Origin: Paracoccus beibuensis
GTDB taxonomy: Bacteria; Pseudomonadota; Alphaproteobacteria; Rhodobacterales; Rhodobacteraceae
NCBI RefSeq assembly: GCF_026162625.1
Contig: NZ_JAOTBD010000004.1
Location: 62,001-126,000 of the forward strand
DNA: 64,000 bases
Direction: 5' to 3'
Part shown: positions 10,187-18,163 of the stretch, piece after piece
Numbering within the stretch: position 1 is the stretch's first letter
Layout: each line of letters begins with the position of its first letter
Position numbers and translations under genes: made by a program
Notes under the pieces: generated by a model
Told to the model about the DNA's origin: nothing
Seen by the model: the letters and a program-made list of their open reading frames with translations, nothing else
The model's database searches: none

Positions 10187-11328
10187 CGCGTCACTCCTCG
10201 GATCGAGGTCTCATGGGGGTAGCGGGCGTGGTGGCGCGCCCGCAGGATCATCGCGAACAGCACGACCGCGCCGAACTGGTGCGTCAACGCAAGGTGCAGG
10301 GGCGATGCGTGGATCACGTTCATGATCCCCAAGCCGATCTGCGCAGCCACCGCGACGATCATCACCGTGAACGCCCCGCGCGTCACCGGATGCGGCGACC
10401 GTCGCGCCCGCAGCCAGACGACCACGGCGAAGATCGCAAGAAGGTAACCGGTCATGCGGTGGATGAACTGGACCAGCGCCGGGTTCTCGAAGAAGTTCCG
10501 CCAGCCGAGGGTGCCGTCCCAGATCGCCGAGGGGATCCATTCGCCGCCCATTCTGGGCCAGCCGGTATAGGTGCGGCCCGCATCGATGCCGGCGACCAGT
10601 GCGCCCAGCAGGATCTGCAGGAACGTCAGGTGCAGAAGGCCGGTCGACATCGAGAACAGTTTCGCCTCGCCTGCACGGCGCGCGCGCAGCAGCTCCGCCT
10701 CGGACCGTGACAGCTGCAGCACATACCAGGTGATCAGACCCAGGATCACGAAGGCTATGCCCAGATGCGTCGCCAGCCGATAGGACGCCACGCGCACCAG
10801 ATCGCCCGTCAGTCCGGAACTGACCATCCACCAGCCGATCGCACCCTGCAGCCCGCCAAGCGCACCAAGCACCAGAAGGCGCGGTGTCCATCCCGTCGGG
10901 ATGCGGGAGGTCGCCCAGAAGAAGACGAAGCCAAGCGCCCAGACCAGGCCCACCAGGCGGCCCAGCAGCCGGTGGCTCCATTCCCACCAGTAGATGTATT
11001 GAAAATCGGACAGGGACATGCCCTGGTTGACCTCCTGGTATTGCGGGATCTGGCGATAGGCGTCGAATTCGCGCTGCCAGTCGGCGGCGGTCATCGGCGG
11101 GATGGTTCCGGTGACCGGCGCCCATTCGGTGATCGACAGGCCCGACCCGGTCAGCCGCGTCGCACCGCCCACCACGATCATCGCCAGCACCATGGCGAAC
11201 AGCACCATCAGCCAAAGCCTGATGGCGCGGCGCGCGCCACGGGGGCGGGCGTCGATCATGCCGGTGGTCTGCACGGGGCGGGCTGCGGTCGGGTCCGAGA
11301 CTTCCTGGAATACAGGTCGCTTGGCCAT
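10183..11328 (-). CDS. ctaA: Heme A synthase (COX15/CtaA)
   Basis: A 381-residue membrane protein with about eight TM helices that oxidises heme O to heme A for aa3-type cytochrome oxidase. The conserved histidines are seen in WWEWSHRLLGRLVG, RLATHLGIAF, QFIHRMTGYLL and LALTHQFGAVV. The family signature VGGATRLTGSGLSITEWAP follows TM1. The long N-terminus (about 35 residues, start MAKRPVFQE) is usual for the alphaproteobacterial type 2 group. The cytochrome oxidase genes themselves are not in this window. Confidence 0.93.
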   Translation of the reverse strand: MAKRPVFQEVSDPTAARPVQTTGMIDARPRGARRAIRLWLMVLFAMVLAMIVVGGATRLTGSGLSITEWAPVTGTIPPMTAADWQREFDAYRQIPQYQEVNQGMSLSDFQYIYWWEWSHRLLGRLVGLVWALGFVFFWATSRIPTGWTPRLLVLGALGGLQGAIGWWMVSSGLTGDLVRVASYRLATHLGIAFVILGLITWYVLQLSRSEAELLRARRAGEAKLFSMSTGLLHLTFLQILLGALVAGIDAGRTYTGWPRMGGEWIPSAIWDGTLGWRNFFENPALVQFIHRMTGYLLAIFAVVVWLRARRSPHPVTRGAFTVMIVAVAAQIGLGIMNVIHASPLHLALTHQFGAVVLFAMILRARHHARYPHETSIRGVTR

Positions 11329-11363
11329 CGCGGGGCTCCTTTCGGGCGGAGGTTAGGGGGCGG

Positions 11364-12092
11364 TCAGCGGCGGGTCAACTGCCGCAGGACGCCGTGCAGA
11401 ATGCGCACGTCGCCGCGCGTCAGCGACAGCCGCGCCCACATGCTGCGCATGTTCAAGCGCATCGAGGCCGCCTTGGTTTCGGGAAAGAAGAACCCGGCCT
11501 CGGTCAGCCTGTCGTCGAAGTGATCGCCAAGGCGTTCGATCTCCAGCCGGTCGGCAAGGTCCTGCGCCTCGCTGCGGCGGGCATGGGGGGCGGGTTCGGG
11601 CGGCAGGATCTCTCGGCCGTATTCATAGCCCATCAGCAGCACCGCCTGCGCCAGGTTCAGTGATGGAAACTCCGGGTTCACGGGCACCGTCACGATGGCA
11701 TTGGCGCGCGCGATGTCGTCGTTTTCCAGCCCAGTGCGTTCGGGGCCGAAGATGATCGCGCTGCGGCCCGGATGCCGGCGGGCCTGTTCCATCGCCGTGG
11801 CCGGGGTATAGACAGGCTTGGTCAGCTCCCGTCCCCGCGCGGTGGTGGCATAGGCGAAGTCCACGCCGTCCATCGCCGCGGCCAGCGTCGGATACACCTT
11901 GGCCGCGTCCAGCACCTGCCCCGCCGCCCCCGAGGCCATGGCAACGGCCTTGGGGTTCGGCCAGCCGTCGCGCGGATCGACCAGCCGCATCTCGGTCAGG
12001 CCGAAATTCAACATGGCGCGGGCGGCGGCACCGATATTCTCGCCCATCTGCGGGCGGACCAGGATGATGACGGGCAGGCGATCGTTTTGCAT
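11364..12092 (-). CDS. trmJ: tRNA (cytidine/uridine-2'-O-)-methyltransferase TrmJ-like
   Basis: A 242-residue SPOUT-class methyltransferase expected to act on the ribose of tRNA position 32. It opens MQNDRLPVIILVRPQMGEN, has the family core NIGAAARAMLNFGL, IFGPERTGLENDD and the knot motif SLNLAQAVLLMGYEYGRE. I chose the ATG at 12092, since homologues begin close to IILVRP. The frame is open to 12128, but the extra 12 residues look untranslated. Divergent from the thiE-like gene. Confidence 0.82.
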   Translation of the reverse strand: MQNDRLPVIILVRPQMGENIGAAARAMLNFGLTEMRLVDPRDGWPNPKAVAMASGAAGQVLDAAKVYPTLAAAMDGVDFAYATTARGRELTKPVYTPATAMEQARRHPGRSAIIFGPERTGLENDDIARANAIVTVPVNPEFPSLNLAQAVLLMGYEYGREILPPEPAPHARRSEAQDLADRLEIERLGDHFDDRLTEAGFFFPETKAASMRLNMRSMWARLSLTRGDVRILHGVLRQLTRR

Positions 12093-12161
12093 GGTCACGG
12101 CATTAGTGCGTCTGGCGGCGGCGGGCAAGCTGCGCTATCTGCGACATAAAGGAGATGCCCC

Positions 12162-12764
12162 ATGACCGACGCGCCGCAACTGTATCTGATGACGCCTGCC
12201 GGTGCGCAGGCTTCCGCCCTCGGCCCGCTTCTGACCGAGGTCATGGACCGCTTTCCGACGGCCTGCCTGCGCATCCGCAGCGGTGCCGAGGAGGACGAGT
12301 TGGGGCGCCTAGCCGACCTGGCGCGAGAGATCGCCCATGCCCGCGACGTGGCGGTGGTGATCGACGATCACGTCAAGCTGGCGCAGCGCCACGGGTTGGA
12401 CGGCGTTCACCTTTCGGACGGGGCGCGCAGTGTGCGGTATGCCCGCAAGGAGTTGGGCGACGACGCCATCGTTGGCGCGTTCTGCGGCCCCTCGCGGCAC
12501 GAAGGCATGACGGCGGCAGAACATGGCGCGGATTACGTGGCCTTCGGTCCGGTCAGCGACTCGGCCCTCTACAAGCGTGAGCCGGTCGAGCTGGAACTGT
12601 TCCAATGGTGGTCCGAGATGATCGAGGTGCCGGTCGTGGCCGAAGGCGCAATCACGCGCGACCTGATCGCGCAGCTGTCCCCGGTGACGGATTTCATCGC
12701 GCTCGGCGCCGAGATCTGGGCGCAGGACGACCCGGTCACCGCGCTGGCGCAGCTCTGGGGCTGA
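12162..12764 (+). CDS. thiE: Thiamine phosphate synthase family protein
   Basis: A 200-residue TIM-barrel protein of the ThiE/TenI superfamily, joining HMP-PP and thiazole phosphate to thiamine phosphate. Visible motifs are VAVVIDDHVKLAQRHG, DGVHLSDGA and DYVAFGPVSDS; the last is the pyrophosphate-binding stretch. True ThiE has a Lys in FGPxxxT-type and DGVHLGQ.D motifs. Here HLSDGA replaces HLGQ, so a ThiE-like protein of uncertain activity is also possible. No other thiamine genes are nearby. AAGGAGA precedes the start. Confidence 0.72.
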   Translation: MTDAPQLYLMTPAGAQASALGPLLTEVMDRFPTACLRIRSGAEEDELGRLADLAREIAHARDVAVVIDDHVKLAQRHGLDGVHLSDGARSVRYARKELGDDAIVGAFCGPSRHEGMTAAEHGADYVAFGPVSDSALYKREPVELELFQWWSEMIEVPVVAEGAITRDLIAQLSPVTDFIALGAEIWAQDDPVTALAQLWG

Positions 12765-12765
12765 G

Positions 12766-13353
12766 CTAGAGCAGGACGGGCGTCCGGTCGCCCACCGCAA
12801 ACCGCCGTAGCACCGCCGGATAAAGGCGGTGTTCCTGCGCCAGCACCCGCGCAGCCAGCATCGCCGCCGTGTCACCCGGCAGCACCGGGACTCGCGCCTG
12901 TCCCAGCATCGGCCCCGAATCCAGCTCGGGCGTGACCTCGTGGACGGTGCAGCCGGCCTCTGGATCGCCTGCGGCAAGGGCCCGGGCATGGGTGTCGAGG
13001 CCCGCGTATCTCGGCAGAAGCGACGGGTGGATGTTCAGCATACGGCCGGCGAATCGCTGCACGAAGCCGGGCGTCAGGATCCTCATGAAGCCGGCGAGGC
13101 AGATGATGTCGGGCCGCGCCTCCAGCAGCGGCCCAAGAAGCGCGGCCTCGAAGGCGGCGCGGTCGCGCGGAAAGTCGCGATGATCGACCGCGGCGACGGG
13201 AACGCCCAGGGCCGCCGCCCGTGCCAGCCCCGCCGCCTGCGGGTCGTTCGAGGCGACCAGCACCGGGCGCGCCGGGTGATCGCCCGTCATGTCCTCGACC
13301 AGCCGCAGCATGTTCGAGCCGCCGCCGGAAATCAGGATCGCGACGCGTGTCAC
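12766..13353 (-). CDS. purN: Phosphoribosylglycinamide formyltransferase
   Basis: A 195-residue enzyme of the third step of purine synthesis (formyl transfer to GAR). It starts with GTG at 13353 ([15 protein letters not shown]), overlapping the purM stop by 4 bases. The catalytic triad region is visible: [19 protein letters not shown] with the formyl-folate site in [11 protein letters not shown] and NIHPSLLP, and the loop [16 protein letters not shown]. It is coupled to purM and stands tail to tail with the thiE-like gene with one base between the stops. Confidence 0.93.
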   Translation of the reverse strand: MTRVAILISGGGSNMLRLVEDMTGDHPARPVLVASNDPQAAGLARAAALGVPVAAVDHRDFPRDRAAFEAALLGPLLEARPDIICLAGFMRILTPGFVQRFAGRMLNIHPSLLPRYAGLDTHARALAAGDPEAGCTVHEVTPELDSGPMLGQARVPVLPGDTAAMLAARVLAQEHRLYPAVLRRFAVGDRTPVLL

Positions 13354-14390
13354 GCAAGCCTGCCCGAATAGCGGATGCCCGCGCCCTGCGTCACCTTGCC
13401 GATCCGGTGGACCGACTCGCCCTGCCCGGCCAGAAGCTCGGCCAGCGCGTCGGCGCGGTCGGCCGAGACCACAAGGATCATGCCCAACCCGCTGTTGAAG
13501 GTCTTCAGCATTTCGGACTGCTCGATCCCGCCGGCCTCTGCCAGCCACCGGAACACCGGCGAAAGCGCCCACGAGGACAGGTCGATGTCCGCCCCCAGAT
13601 CCTTAGGCAGAACGCGCGGCAGGTTCTCGGTCACGCCGCCCCCGGTGATATGCGCCAGGGCATGGACGCCCCCCGCGCGGATGGCAGCCAGCGCCGGCTT
13701 CACGTAGAGCCGCGTCGGCACCAGAAGCGCCTCGCCCAGGCTGGTATCGGCGAAGGGGGCCGCGTCGGACCACTGAAGACCCGCGCGCTCCGCCACCTTG
13801 CGGACCAGCGAATAACCGTTCGAATGCACCCCGTCCGATGCCAGTCCCATAAGGACATCGCCGGCCTGCACGCCGGCCGGCAGAGCCGTCCCGCGCTGCA
13901 TCGCTCCCACGGCGAAACCCGCAAGGTCGAAGTCGCCATCGTGGTACATGCCGGGCATCTCGGCAGTCTCGCCACCGATCAGCGCGCAACCGGCCGCCTT
14001 GCAGCCGCGCGCGATGCTTTCGACCACCCGCGCACCTTCGTCCACCGACAGCTTGCCGGTGGCGAAGTAATCCAGGAAAAACAGCGGTTCGGCACCCTGG
14101 CACACCAGGTCGTTCACGCACATCGCGACAAGGTCCTGCCCCAGGCCGTCAAGATGCCCCGTGTCGATGCCGATGCGCAACTTGGTCCCCACGCCATCGG
14201 TCGCCGCGACCAGCACCGGGTCGTCATAACCCGCGGCCTTCAGATCGAACAGCGCGCCAAACCCGCCGAGCGCGTCCATGACCCCCGGCCGCGCCGTCGC
14301 CGCGGCGGCAGGCTTGATGCGTTCCACCAGCGCGTTCCCGGCGTCGATGTCGACGCCTGCGTCGCGATAGCTGATCCCGTTACTCGTCAT
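13350..14390 (-). CDS. purM: Phosphoribosylformylglycinamidine cyclo-ligase
   Basis: A 346-residue enzyme making AIR from FGAM with ATP, in the cytoplasm. It starts [19 protein letters not shown], has [12 protein letters not shown], the [18 protein letters not shown] motif, the [10 protein letters not shown] signature and [15 protein letters not shown]. The ATG at 14390 is preferred over the open extension to 14477. It forms a purM-purN operon. purL, another purine gene, begins at the far end of the window. Confidence 0.95.
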   Translation of the reverse strand: MTSNGISYRDAGVDIDAGNALVERIKPAAAATARPGVMDALGGFGALFDLKAAGYDDPVLVAATDGVGTKLRIGIDTGHLDGLGQDLVAMCVNDLVCQGAEPLFFLDYFATGKLSVDEGARVVESIARGCKAAGCALIGGETAEMPGMYHDGDFDLAGFAVGAMQRGTALPAGVQAGDVLMGLASDGVHSNGYSLVRKVAERAGLQWSDAAPFADTSLGEALLVPTRLYVKPALAAIRAGGVHALAHITGGGVTENLPRVLPKDLGADIDLSSWALSPVFRWLAEAGGIEQSEMLKTFNSGLGMILVVSADRADALAELLAGQGESVHRIGKVTQGAGIRYSGRLA

Positions 14391-14496
14391 GGCGGCCCCC
14401 GGCTGATGTCGGCACTCCGATAGCGGAACCCCGTCCAAGGAGCAACGCCCAAGCTTGACCCGCCCGCGCCGCCGCATTAGTCAGGGTCCGCTGCGG

Positions 14497-14573
14497 GGGC
14501 CTGTAGCTCAATTGGTCAGAGCAGGGCGCTCATAACGCCTTGGTTGCGGGTTCAAGTCCTGCCGGGCCTACCA
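14497..14573 (+). tRNA. tRNA with CAT anticodon (tRNA-Ile2 or elongator tRNA-Met)
   Basis: A 77-base cloverleaf with encoded CCA. The acceptor 5' strand is GGGCCTG, the D arm GCTC...GAGC, the anticodon loop CTCATAA on the stem GGGCG/CGCCT, the T arm GCGGG TTCAAGT CCTGC, and the end is GCCTACCA. Initiator tRNA is excluded since the three G:C anticodon-stem pairs are absent. The overall sequence looks closest to alphaproteobacterial tRNA-Ile read after lysidine modification. Elongator Met cannot be excluded without a model. A prophage integrase remnant directly follows and points at its 3' end, so the tRNA is the likely attachment site. Confidence 0.93.
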
Positions 14574-14605
14574 ACTGCCTCGCAACACTTTGTTTTCGTG
14601 TACTT

Positions 14606-15118
14606 TTACTGAAAGTTTACAGGGGTATCGGGCGCGTTCCCTTCGCTCTGGTCCTGTTCTGTTCCTAAAACCAGCCGCTTCAAATCGGTCGCGCGGGTAT
14701 ACCGCTGCGCCTCGGCAAGCGTCTCGTGACCGCCCCACTCCACGATTGCGTGCACCGAACCGCCGCCTTCGGCGATCATTGTCAGCCGCGCTTTCCGCAG
14801 GCCGTGTGCAGTCCTGTCCACCAACCCGGCGTCGCGGGCGCCGTCATTGATCACGTTGCCCAGGCCCTTGATGCTGCGAGACCTGCCTTGCGAAGTCTGC
14901 AGGAACGTCATGCCGCCCGACAGGCATAAGAGCGCGTCCTGCATCTGTTCGCGCTCTTTCTTCCAGGAGCCCTTGAACGCTTCGCGGCAGTTCTCCTCGC
15001 GTAGCTGTAGCGCCATGTCCTGACACGGGGTCGAGAAGGCGGCGCGGTTGGCTTTTGGGACCTCAGCAGCGTCCCCCGCCTCCACAGCTTCGATCAGCTT
15101 GTCCAGTGCGCCGGTCAT
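14606..15118 (-). pseudogene. Integrase C-terminal remnant fused to a small phage protein N-terminus
   Basis: 170 residues. The C-terminal part, from about residue 88 (MTFLQTSQGRSRSIKGLG), is the end of a tyrosine recombinase: AHGLRKARLTMIAE carries the His-x-x-Arg of the active site, VEWGGHETLAEAQRYTRA has the next His and the catalytic Tyr. The N-terminal part (MTGALDKLIEAVEAGDAAE) resembles a common Rhodobacteraceae phage protein, not an integrase. The DNA-binding domains and first catalytic Arg of an integrase (usually 330-400 residues) are absent. It therefore looks like a deletion fusion that should not recombine DNA. It reads toward the tRNA. Confidence 0.7.
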
Positions 15119-15216
15119 TTGCCGCCCTCGCCTTCGGTGCCCGCCTTGCGGTCGCGCAGGATGCGGTCCAGCACCTCGTCCTGGTCGGGTCGGGGAAGTC
15201 TGAGGATGCCCATCAT
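15115..15216 (-). CDS. 33-residue phage-type protein
   Basis: A short frame starting MMGILRLPRPDQDEVLDRI and ending with a charged Lys/Glu/Gly tail. It has a good GGAGACGGA ribosome site directly upstream, and its stop overlaps the ATG of the next gene by 4 bases, as do its neighbours. The amphipathic middle (DEVLDRILRDRK) predicts a helix. Function unknown; coding is supported by spacing and start signal only. Confidence 0.5.
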   Translation of the reverse strand: MMGILRLPRPDQDEVLDRILRDRKAGTEGEGGK

Positions 15217-15280
15217 TCCGTCTCCGCTTCGACCGCGGCGCGGAATGTCGGGTAACGGCGCGTGCCCATCATGGAGACGG

Positions 15281-15586
15281 TCAGGCAGTAGTGGCCGCCA
15301 TCTCGCTGGATGAGCGAGGTCTTCTTCGACCACTCCCTGCGGGGCTTGTTCTCCTTCCATCGGAGGCGAGCATCCGGAACCGGGCTTCACCTTCTTTCTC
15401 AGCGCGCATCGCGGAAACGATGTCCTGGAAGTAACTAGCCGGAATGCCGGGGATATCCAAACGATACAGCCCGTCGACCTTCTGGAGCGAGGCATCACCG
15501 CGATTGAAAATGTTGGTGTGGGTGTCATGCTCCCACCGGAACATCAGGCACATGTCGGTCAGTGTGCTGAGGGCTTTACGGATCAT
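15281..15586 (-). CDS. Phage-type hypothetical protein, probably frameshifted near its end
   Basis: 101 residues in this frame. The first 78 look natural (MFRWEHDTHTNIFNRGDASL, VDGLYRLDIPGIPASYFQD, VSAMRAEKEGEARFRMLA). The last 25 turn into a Ser/Arg/Pro-rich string typical of a wrong frame. A second frame on the same strand, reading on to 15213, gives the plausible sequence WKENKPRREWSKKTSLIQRD followed by GGHYCLTVSMMGTRRYPTF, with no start codon of its own. One frameshift at about 15,345-15,365 would join them into a protein of about 125 residues whose stop overlaps the next gene. The start overlaps the upstream stop by 4 bases. Function unknown. Confidence 0.5.
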   Translation of the reverse strand: MIRKALSTLTDMCLMFRWEHDTHTNIFNRGDASLQKVDGLYRLDIPGIPASYFQDIVSAMRAEKEGEARFRMLASDGRRTSPAGSGRRRPRSSSEMAATTA

Positions 15587-15741
15587 TCGCCGCCCGCCCG
15601 CTCATCTTCGCGCAGATGTGCGTAGACTGGTGGGTCTTGATCCAGCAGTTCACTGGTCGTGAGGACGATCCAACGCCAGAGAAGCAAGAAGCCGATGGCG
15701 ATCATGATCGCTGAGACGAAAATCCAAGTGAGAGCGGTCAT
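15583..15741 (-). CDS. 52-residue single-pass membrane protein of the prophage
   Basis: A small gene with one strong TM helix at residues 3-26 (WIFVSAIMIAIGFLLLWRWI) and an acidic C-terminal tail ending in DERAGGE. It has a GGAGGGGC ribosome site, and ATGA overlaps on both sides place it in the early-gene row. It could be a superinfection-exclusion or inhibitor peptide, but nothing proves this. Confidence 0.6.
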   Translation of the reverse strand: MTALTWIFVSAIMIAIGFLLLWRWIVLTTSELLDQDPPVYAHLREDERAGGE

Positions 15742-15878
15742 CTGCCCCTCCATTCAAGCAGGTCGATTTCCTTGATGATCTGCGCCGTGTAGTCGGGCTG
15801 CGCGAAGATGCGGGCCAACCAGAGCTGCCCGCGAAGGAAGGCGATGTTCAGGTCGCGCGTCATGAAGAGGCCCGTCAT
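15738..15878 (-). CDS. 46-residue phage-type protein
   Basis: Starts MTGLFMTRDLNIAFLRGQLW and continues with LARIFAQPDYTAQIIKEIDL, ending LEWRGR. Both ends overlap neighbouring genes by the ATGA pattern. Its composition (Phe, Trp, Ile, Tyr) is unlike random GC-rich reading frames, which supports coding. No family recognised. Confidence 0.55.
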   Translation of the reverse strand: MTGLFMTRDLNIAFLRGQLWLARIFAQPDYTAQIIKEIDLLEWRGR

Positions 15879-16120
15879 TGAAGCCGCCTCCTTGCGCGTG
15901 TCTCGAACGCGGTCACGACCGCGTCGGACATGATGGCGGCGGCGCCGTTGCGACACATCAGCGCCGGCGGCAATGCCTCGCGCGTGCGCTGGACTGCGAC
16001 GACCGTGATCGAACCGCCGCGGAAGTGCGCCGTCGCAGAAGTTCCGACTTCGCCGGTCAAGGCGCACCAGGTCGCCGTGATGTCGACGGTCTCGCTGGTG
16101 ATATCGACGGGGTAGATCAT
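15875..16120 (-). CDS. 81-residue phage-type protein
   Basis: Starts MIYPVDITSETVDITATWCA, continues with a beta-rich stretch (TATAHFRGGSITVVAVQRT is the general character) and ends in an Arg-rich tail RARRRLQ. It contains two cysteines. ATGA overlaps on both sides. It has no recognised domain; the acidic, Thr-rich start and basic tail suggest a small binding protein, but this is a guess. Confidence 0.55.
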   Translation of the reverse strand: MIYPVDITSETVDITATWCALTGEVGTSATAHFRGGSITVVAVQRTREALPPALMCRNGAAAIMSDAVVTAFETRARRRLQ

Positions 16121-16293
16121 GTCTCGTCCCCTTGCAGCTGGTCCAGGTGACGGTCGATCTGCGCCCGTGCCTCCTTCAGCGTCTCGGCCATGTCGTGGCC
16201 GTTCGTTTCGTCATGCGTCCAGACGTAGGGCGTGCAGGGCACGTCGAACTGCCGGATCTGGATGCCGCGATAAGTCTGGCTGCTGTCCGGCAT
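16117..16293 (-). CDS. 58-residue phage-type protein
   Basis: Starts MPDSSQTYRGIQIRQFDVPC at the ATG 16293, chosen because GGGAGG lies about 8 bases upstream; a GTG at 16302 is the alternative. The second half (MAETLKEARAQIDRHLDQLQ) predicts a helix. The first part is like small phage proteins that begin with a YRGIxI strand (often 'hypothetical' in Rhodobacteraceae prophages). Overlaps the next gene by 4 bases. Confidence 0.6.
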   Translation of the reverse strand: MPDSSQTYRGIQIRQFDVPCTPYVWTHDETNGHDMAETLKEARAQIDRHLDQLQGDET

Positions 16294-16295
16294 CG

Positions 16296-16571
16296 TCAGC
16301 ACCTCCCCGTCGGGCCGTCGACGATGACGTCCTTGGGCAGAGGCATGTCGCTTTCGACTTGTGCCGCAGCGTCCAGCAGCTCTTGCGCCATCTCGCGGGC
16401 CTGCTGCGGCGTCAGCGTGACGCAGGCCAAATACTCCTGCTCCTGGTCATTCCCGTCGATGTTGCCCATGCCGAGGGTCACGACGCGATCGCCGTTCAGC
16501 TCCTCGTCCCAGTCCGCGCAGATCTCGGAGGCGCTGACGGCGGTGGCGTTGCAGAAGGTCGGGCTGCTCAT
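16296..16571 (-). CDS. 91-residue phage-type protein
   Basis: Starts MSSPTFCNATAVSASEICAD at the ATG 16571, overlapping the upstream stop. The middle has GDRVVTLGMGNIDGNDQEQE and YLACVTLTPQQAREMAQELL, ending VIVDGPTGRC. The pattern of a short beta sheet followed by a PQQAREMAQ helix is common in small phage early proteins. Function unknown. Confidence 0.6.
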   Translation of the reverse strand: MSSPTFCNATAVSASEICADWDEELNGDRVVTLGMGNIDGNDQEQEYLACVTLTPQQAREMAQELLDAAAQVESDMPLPKDVIVDGPTGRC

Positions 16572-16822
16572 GTCAACCACCAGGCGAGAGTTGCGCCGGC
16601 GATGACTCCGGCGACGGCCGCCGCGCCCAGCATCAGGTATCCGGCTGCCATGCTGCCGCTGGTGGGTTCGTCCCGCTCCAGCCCGATCCGCATGTTGCGC
16701 TGACGGATGTCCCGAGCTTCCTCGAAGGTGCCGCCGGGCCAGCCATAGTGCGAGCTGCGGCAGACAGCCTCGGCCTCTGCCTCGCTCAGCCCTCGGTCAA
16801 AAGGTCTGTGTTGAGCGGCCAT
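16568..16822 (-). CDS. 84-residue phage-type membrane protein, possibly truncated
   Basis: Soluble N-terminal part (LSEAEAEAVCRSSHYGWPGG, FEEARDIRQRNMRIG) followed by one TM segment at the C-terminus (GYLMLGAAAVAGVIAGATLA). It is the outermost gene of the leftward row. Its start lies within 10 bases of the beginning of a rightward late-gene fragment with no intergenic promoter, so the true 5' end of this gene may have been removed by the same deletion that fused the two prophage arms. Confidence 0.5.
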   Translation of the reverse strand: MAAQHRPFDRGLSEAEAEAVCRSSHYGWPGGTFEEARDIRQRNMRIGLERDEPTSGSMAAGYLMLGAAAVAGVIAGATLAWWLT

Positions 16823-16847
16823 CACGCGCTACGTCGTCGAGGGTGTC

Positions 16848-17237
16848 ATGATGGGCCTGCTCTACTCGGCAATGGCTTTCGGCGATGATGAAGGGAACGA
16901 ACTCTGTGGCGAGAAGATCGCGACGTGGATGCTGGGCGAGACCTTCGGGACAGTCATCGGCGGGCTTCCCTTCGTGCGCGACGCTTGGCATGGCTTCACC
17001 GACTTCGGCGACACAGGTGGTGTGCTGGGCTCGGTGCTGAACATCCCGGCCGAGGTCTACAAGCAGGCGGTTCAGGGGGAGAACGACCGGGGACTGCGGC
17101 GCGCTGTCGGCGACGCGGTCGGCATGGCCACTGGCCTGCCCACGGTTGCAGTGCTTCGGCCTGTCGAAGAACTGGTGGATGAGGGCGGCGGCTCGATCCT
17201 CGGGGCGCTCTTGGGGTTCAACCCGCTGACGAACTGA
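16848..17237 (+). pseudogene. C-terminal end of a large phage virion-type protein
   Basis: 129 residues from the first ATG, but the frame is open from 16815 and reads RYVVEGVMMGLLYSAMAFG without a break, as expected for the inside of a longer protein. The rest (TVIGGLPFVRDAWHGFTDFG, GDAVGMATGLPTVAVLRPVE) resembles the hydrophobic C-terminal tail of the very large polyvalent or internal-virion proteins of podovirus-like phages, where FVRDxxG and GLPT motifs recur. The N-terminal hundreds of residues are missing. Assignment is by general resemblance. Confidence 0.5.
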
Positions 17238-17304
17238 CCTGCCAACATATATCGGGCAACCGCGGCTTCCTACCCTGCTCACGACCACAGCAGGGCAGGG
17301 CCAG

Positions 17305-17690
17305 ATGACCGTTGAGAGCGCAACCAACAAGGCCGGGCCATTCGAAGTCGCGGCTTCCTTCGGCACGTTCCCCCGGAACTTCCTCGCTCAGGACGAAACG
17401 CACGTCCGGGTGATCCGCGTGAGGGGCGGCGAAGAAACCGACCTGACGTCCGGCGTCGGGCATACCGGCATCGGCGTGTTCCGTTGTGATCTCCAACGGC
17501 ATTCAGCCCGGCGACCAGATATACCTGCTGCGCTCGGTGCCGCTGATCCAGCAGAGCGACTACAACAACCAGGGCCGGGCTCGACCGGATCAGGTCGAGA
17601 ATGATTTCGACCTGCAGATGATGGCGATGCAGGATCTGGCCGAGCGGCAGTCCCGCGCACTGACGCTGGATGTCTCTTCGGACGTGTCGG
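17305..17690 (+). pseudogene. Phage tail-fibre N-terminal domain, frameshifted and cut by an IS relic
   Basis: The first frame (17305 on) reads MTVESATNKAGPFEVAASFG and DETHVRVIRVRGGEETDLT, the typical start of T7-type tail fibres. At about 17,480 the frame must shift to continue as NGIQPGDQIYLLRSVPLIQQ, SDYNNQGRARPDQVENDFDL and MMAMQDLAERQSRALTLDV, also conserved in these N-terminal domains. The coding ends at about 17,690 where IS5-family sequence begins. The gene is thus broken twice. The N-terminal domain attaches a fibre to the virion, so this was a podovirus-like phage. Confidence 0.65.
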
Positions 17691-17692
17691 GG

Positions 17693-18099
17693 CGCGAATG
17701 CCATTCGCCCTCGCCGCGGACCTTGATGCCGGTGCTGTCGATCAGCAGGTGAAGCGGGCCGCCGCTACCCCGGTAGGGAAGTTGAACGGCAAGGGTCCTC
17801 TGCCGTCGGCAGAGCGTCGAGAAGTTCGGAACTGGCCAGTCGAGCCCCGCGAGCTTGAGAAGGCTCGCGACGAAGCCCGTCGTCTGCCGGAGCGGTAGGC
17901 CGAACAGGACCTTGATCGTCAGACAGGCCTGGATTGCAGCGTCGCTGTAGACCGGCTGGCCGCCCCGCTTCCCAGACGGTGCCGCGTGCCAGGGTGTCGA
18001 CGGATCGAACCAGACGGTCAGCGATCCACGCTCACGCAGCGACGCGTTGTAGGCGGACCAGTTCAGGGTTCGGTAGCGGGTGGGCAAAGGCTTGGACAT
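17693..18099 (-). pseudogene. IS5-family transposase, N-terminal half
   Basis: Begins MSKPLPTRYRTLNWSAYNAS, then LTVWFDPSTPWHAAPSGKRG, SDAAIQACLTIKVLFGLPLR and VPNFSTLCRRQRTLAVQLPY, ending in LLIDSTGIKVRGEGEW with the first catalytic Asp of the DDE triad. After GEWHSR the frame runs into foreign sequence to a stop at 17590. Full-length members go on for about 150 more residues with the second Asp and the Glu, so this copy is inactive. Confidence 0.8.
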
Positions 18100-18163
18100 G
18101 CTGTCCAGCTACGCCGTTGGACCCGCAAATGTGAATCCCGGAAAGGCTTCGTGCAACAAGGCC
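17693..18163 (-). mobile_element. Truncated IS5-family insertion sequence
   Basis: About 470 bases of an IS5-family element (IS903-like group). The outer end is at about 18,163, where the minus strand reads GGCCTTGTTGCACGAAGCC, the usual terminal repeat of this group. A 5' portion of the transposase follows. The other end and the rest of the transposase are missing, since at about 17,693 the sequence turns into a tail-fibre gene. The element cannot move by itself. Confidence 0.75.
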
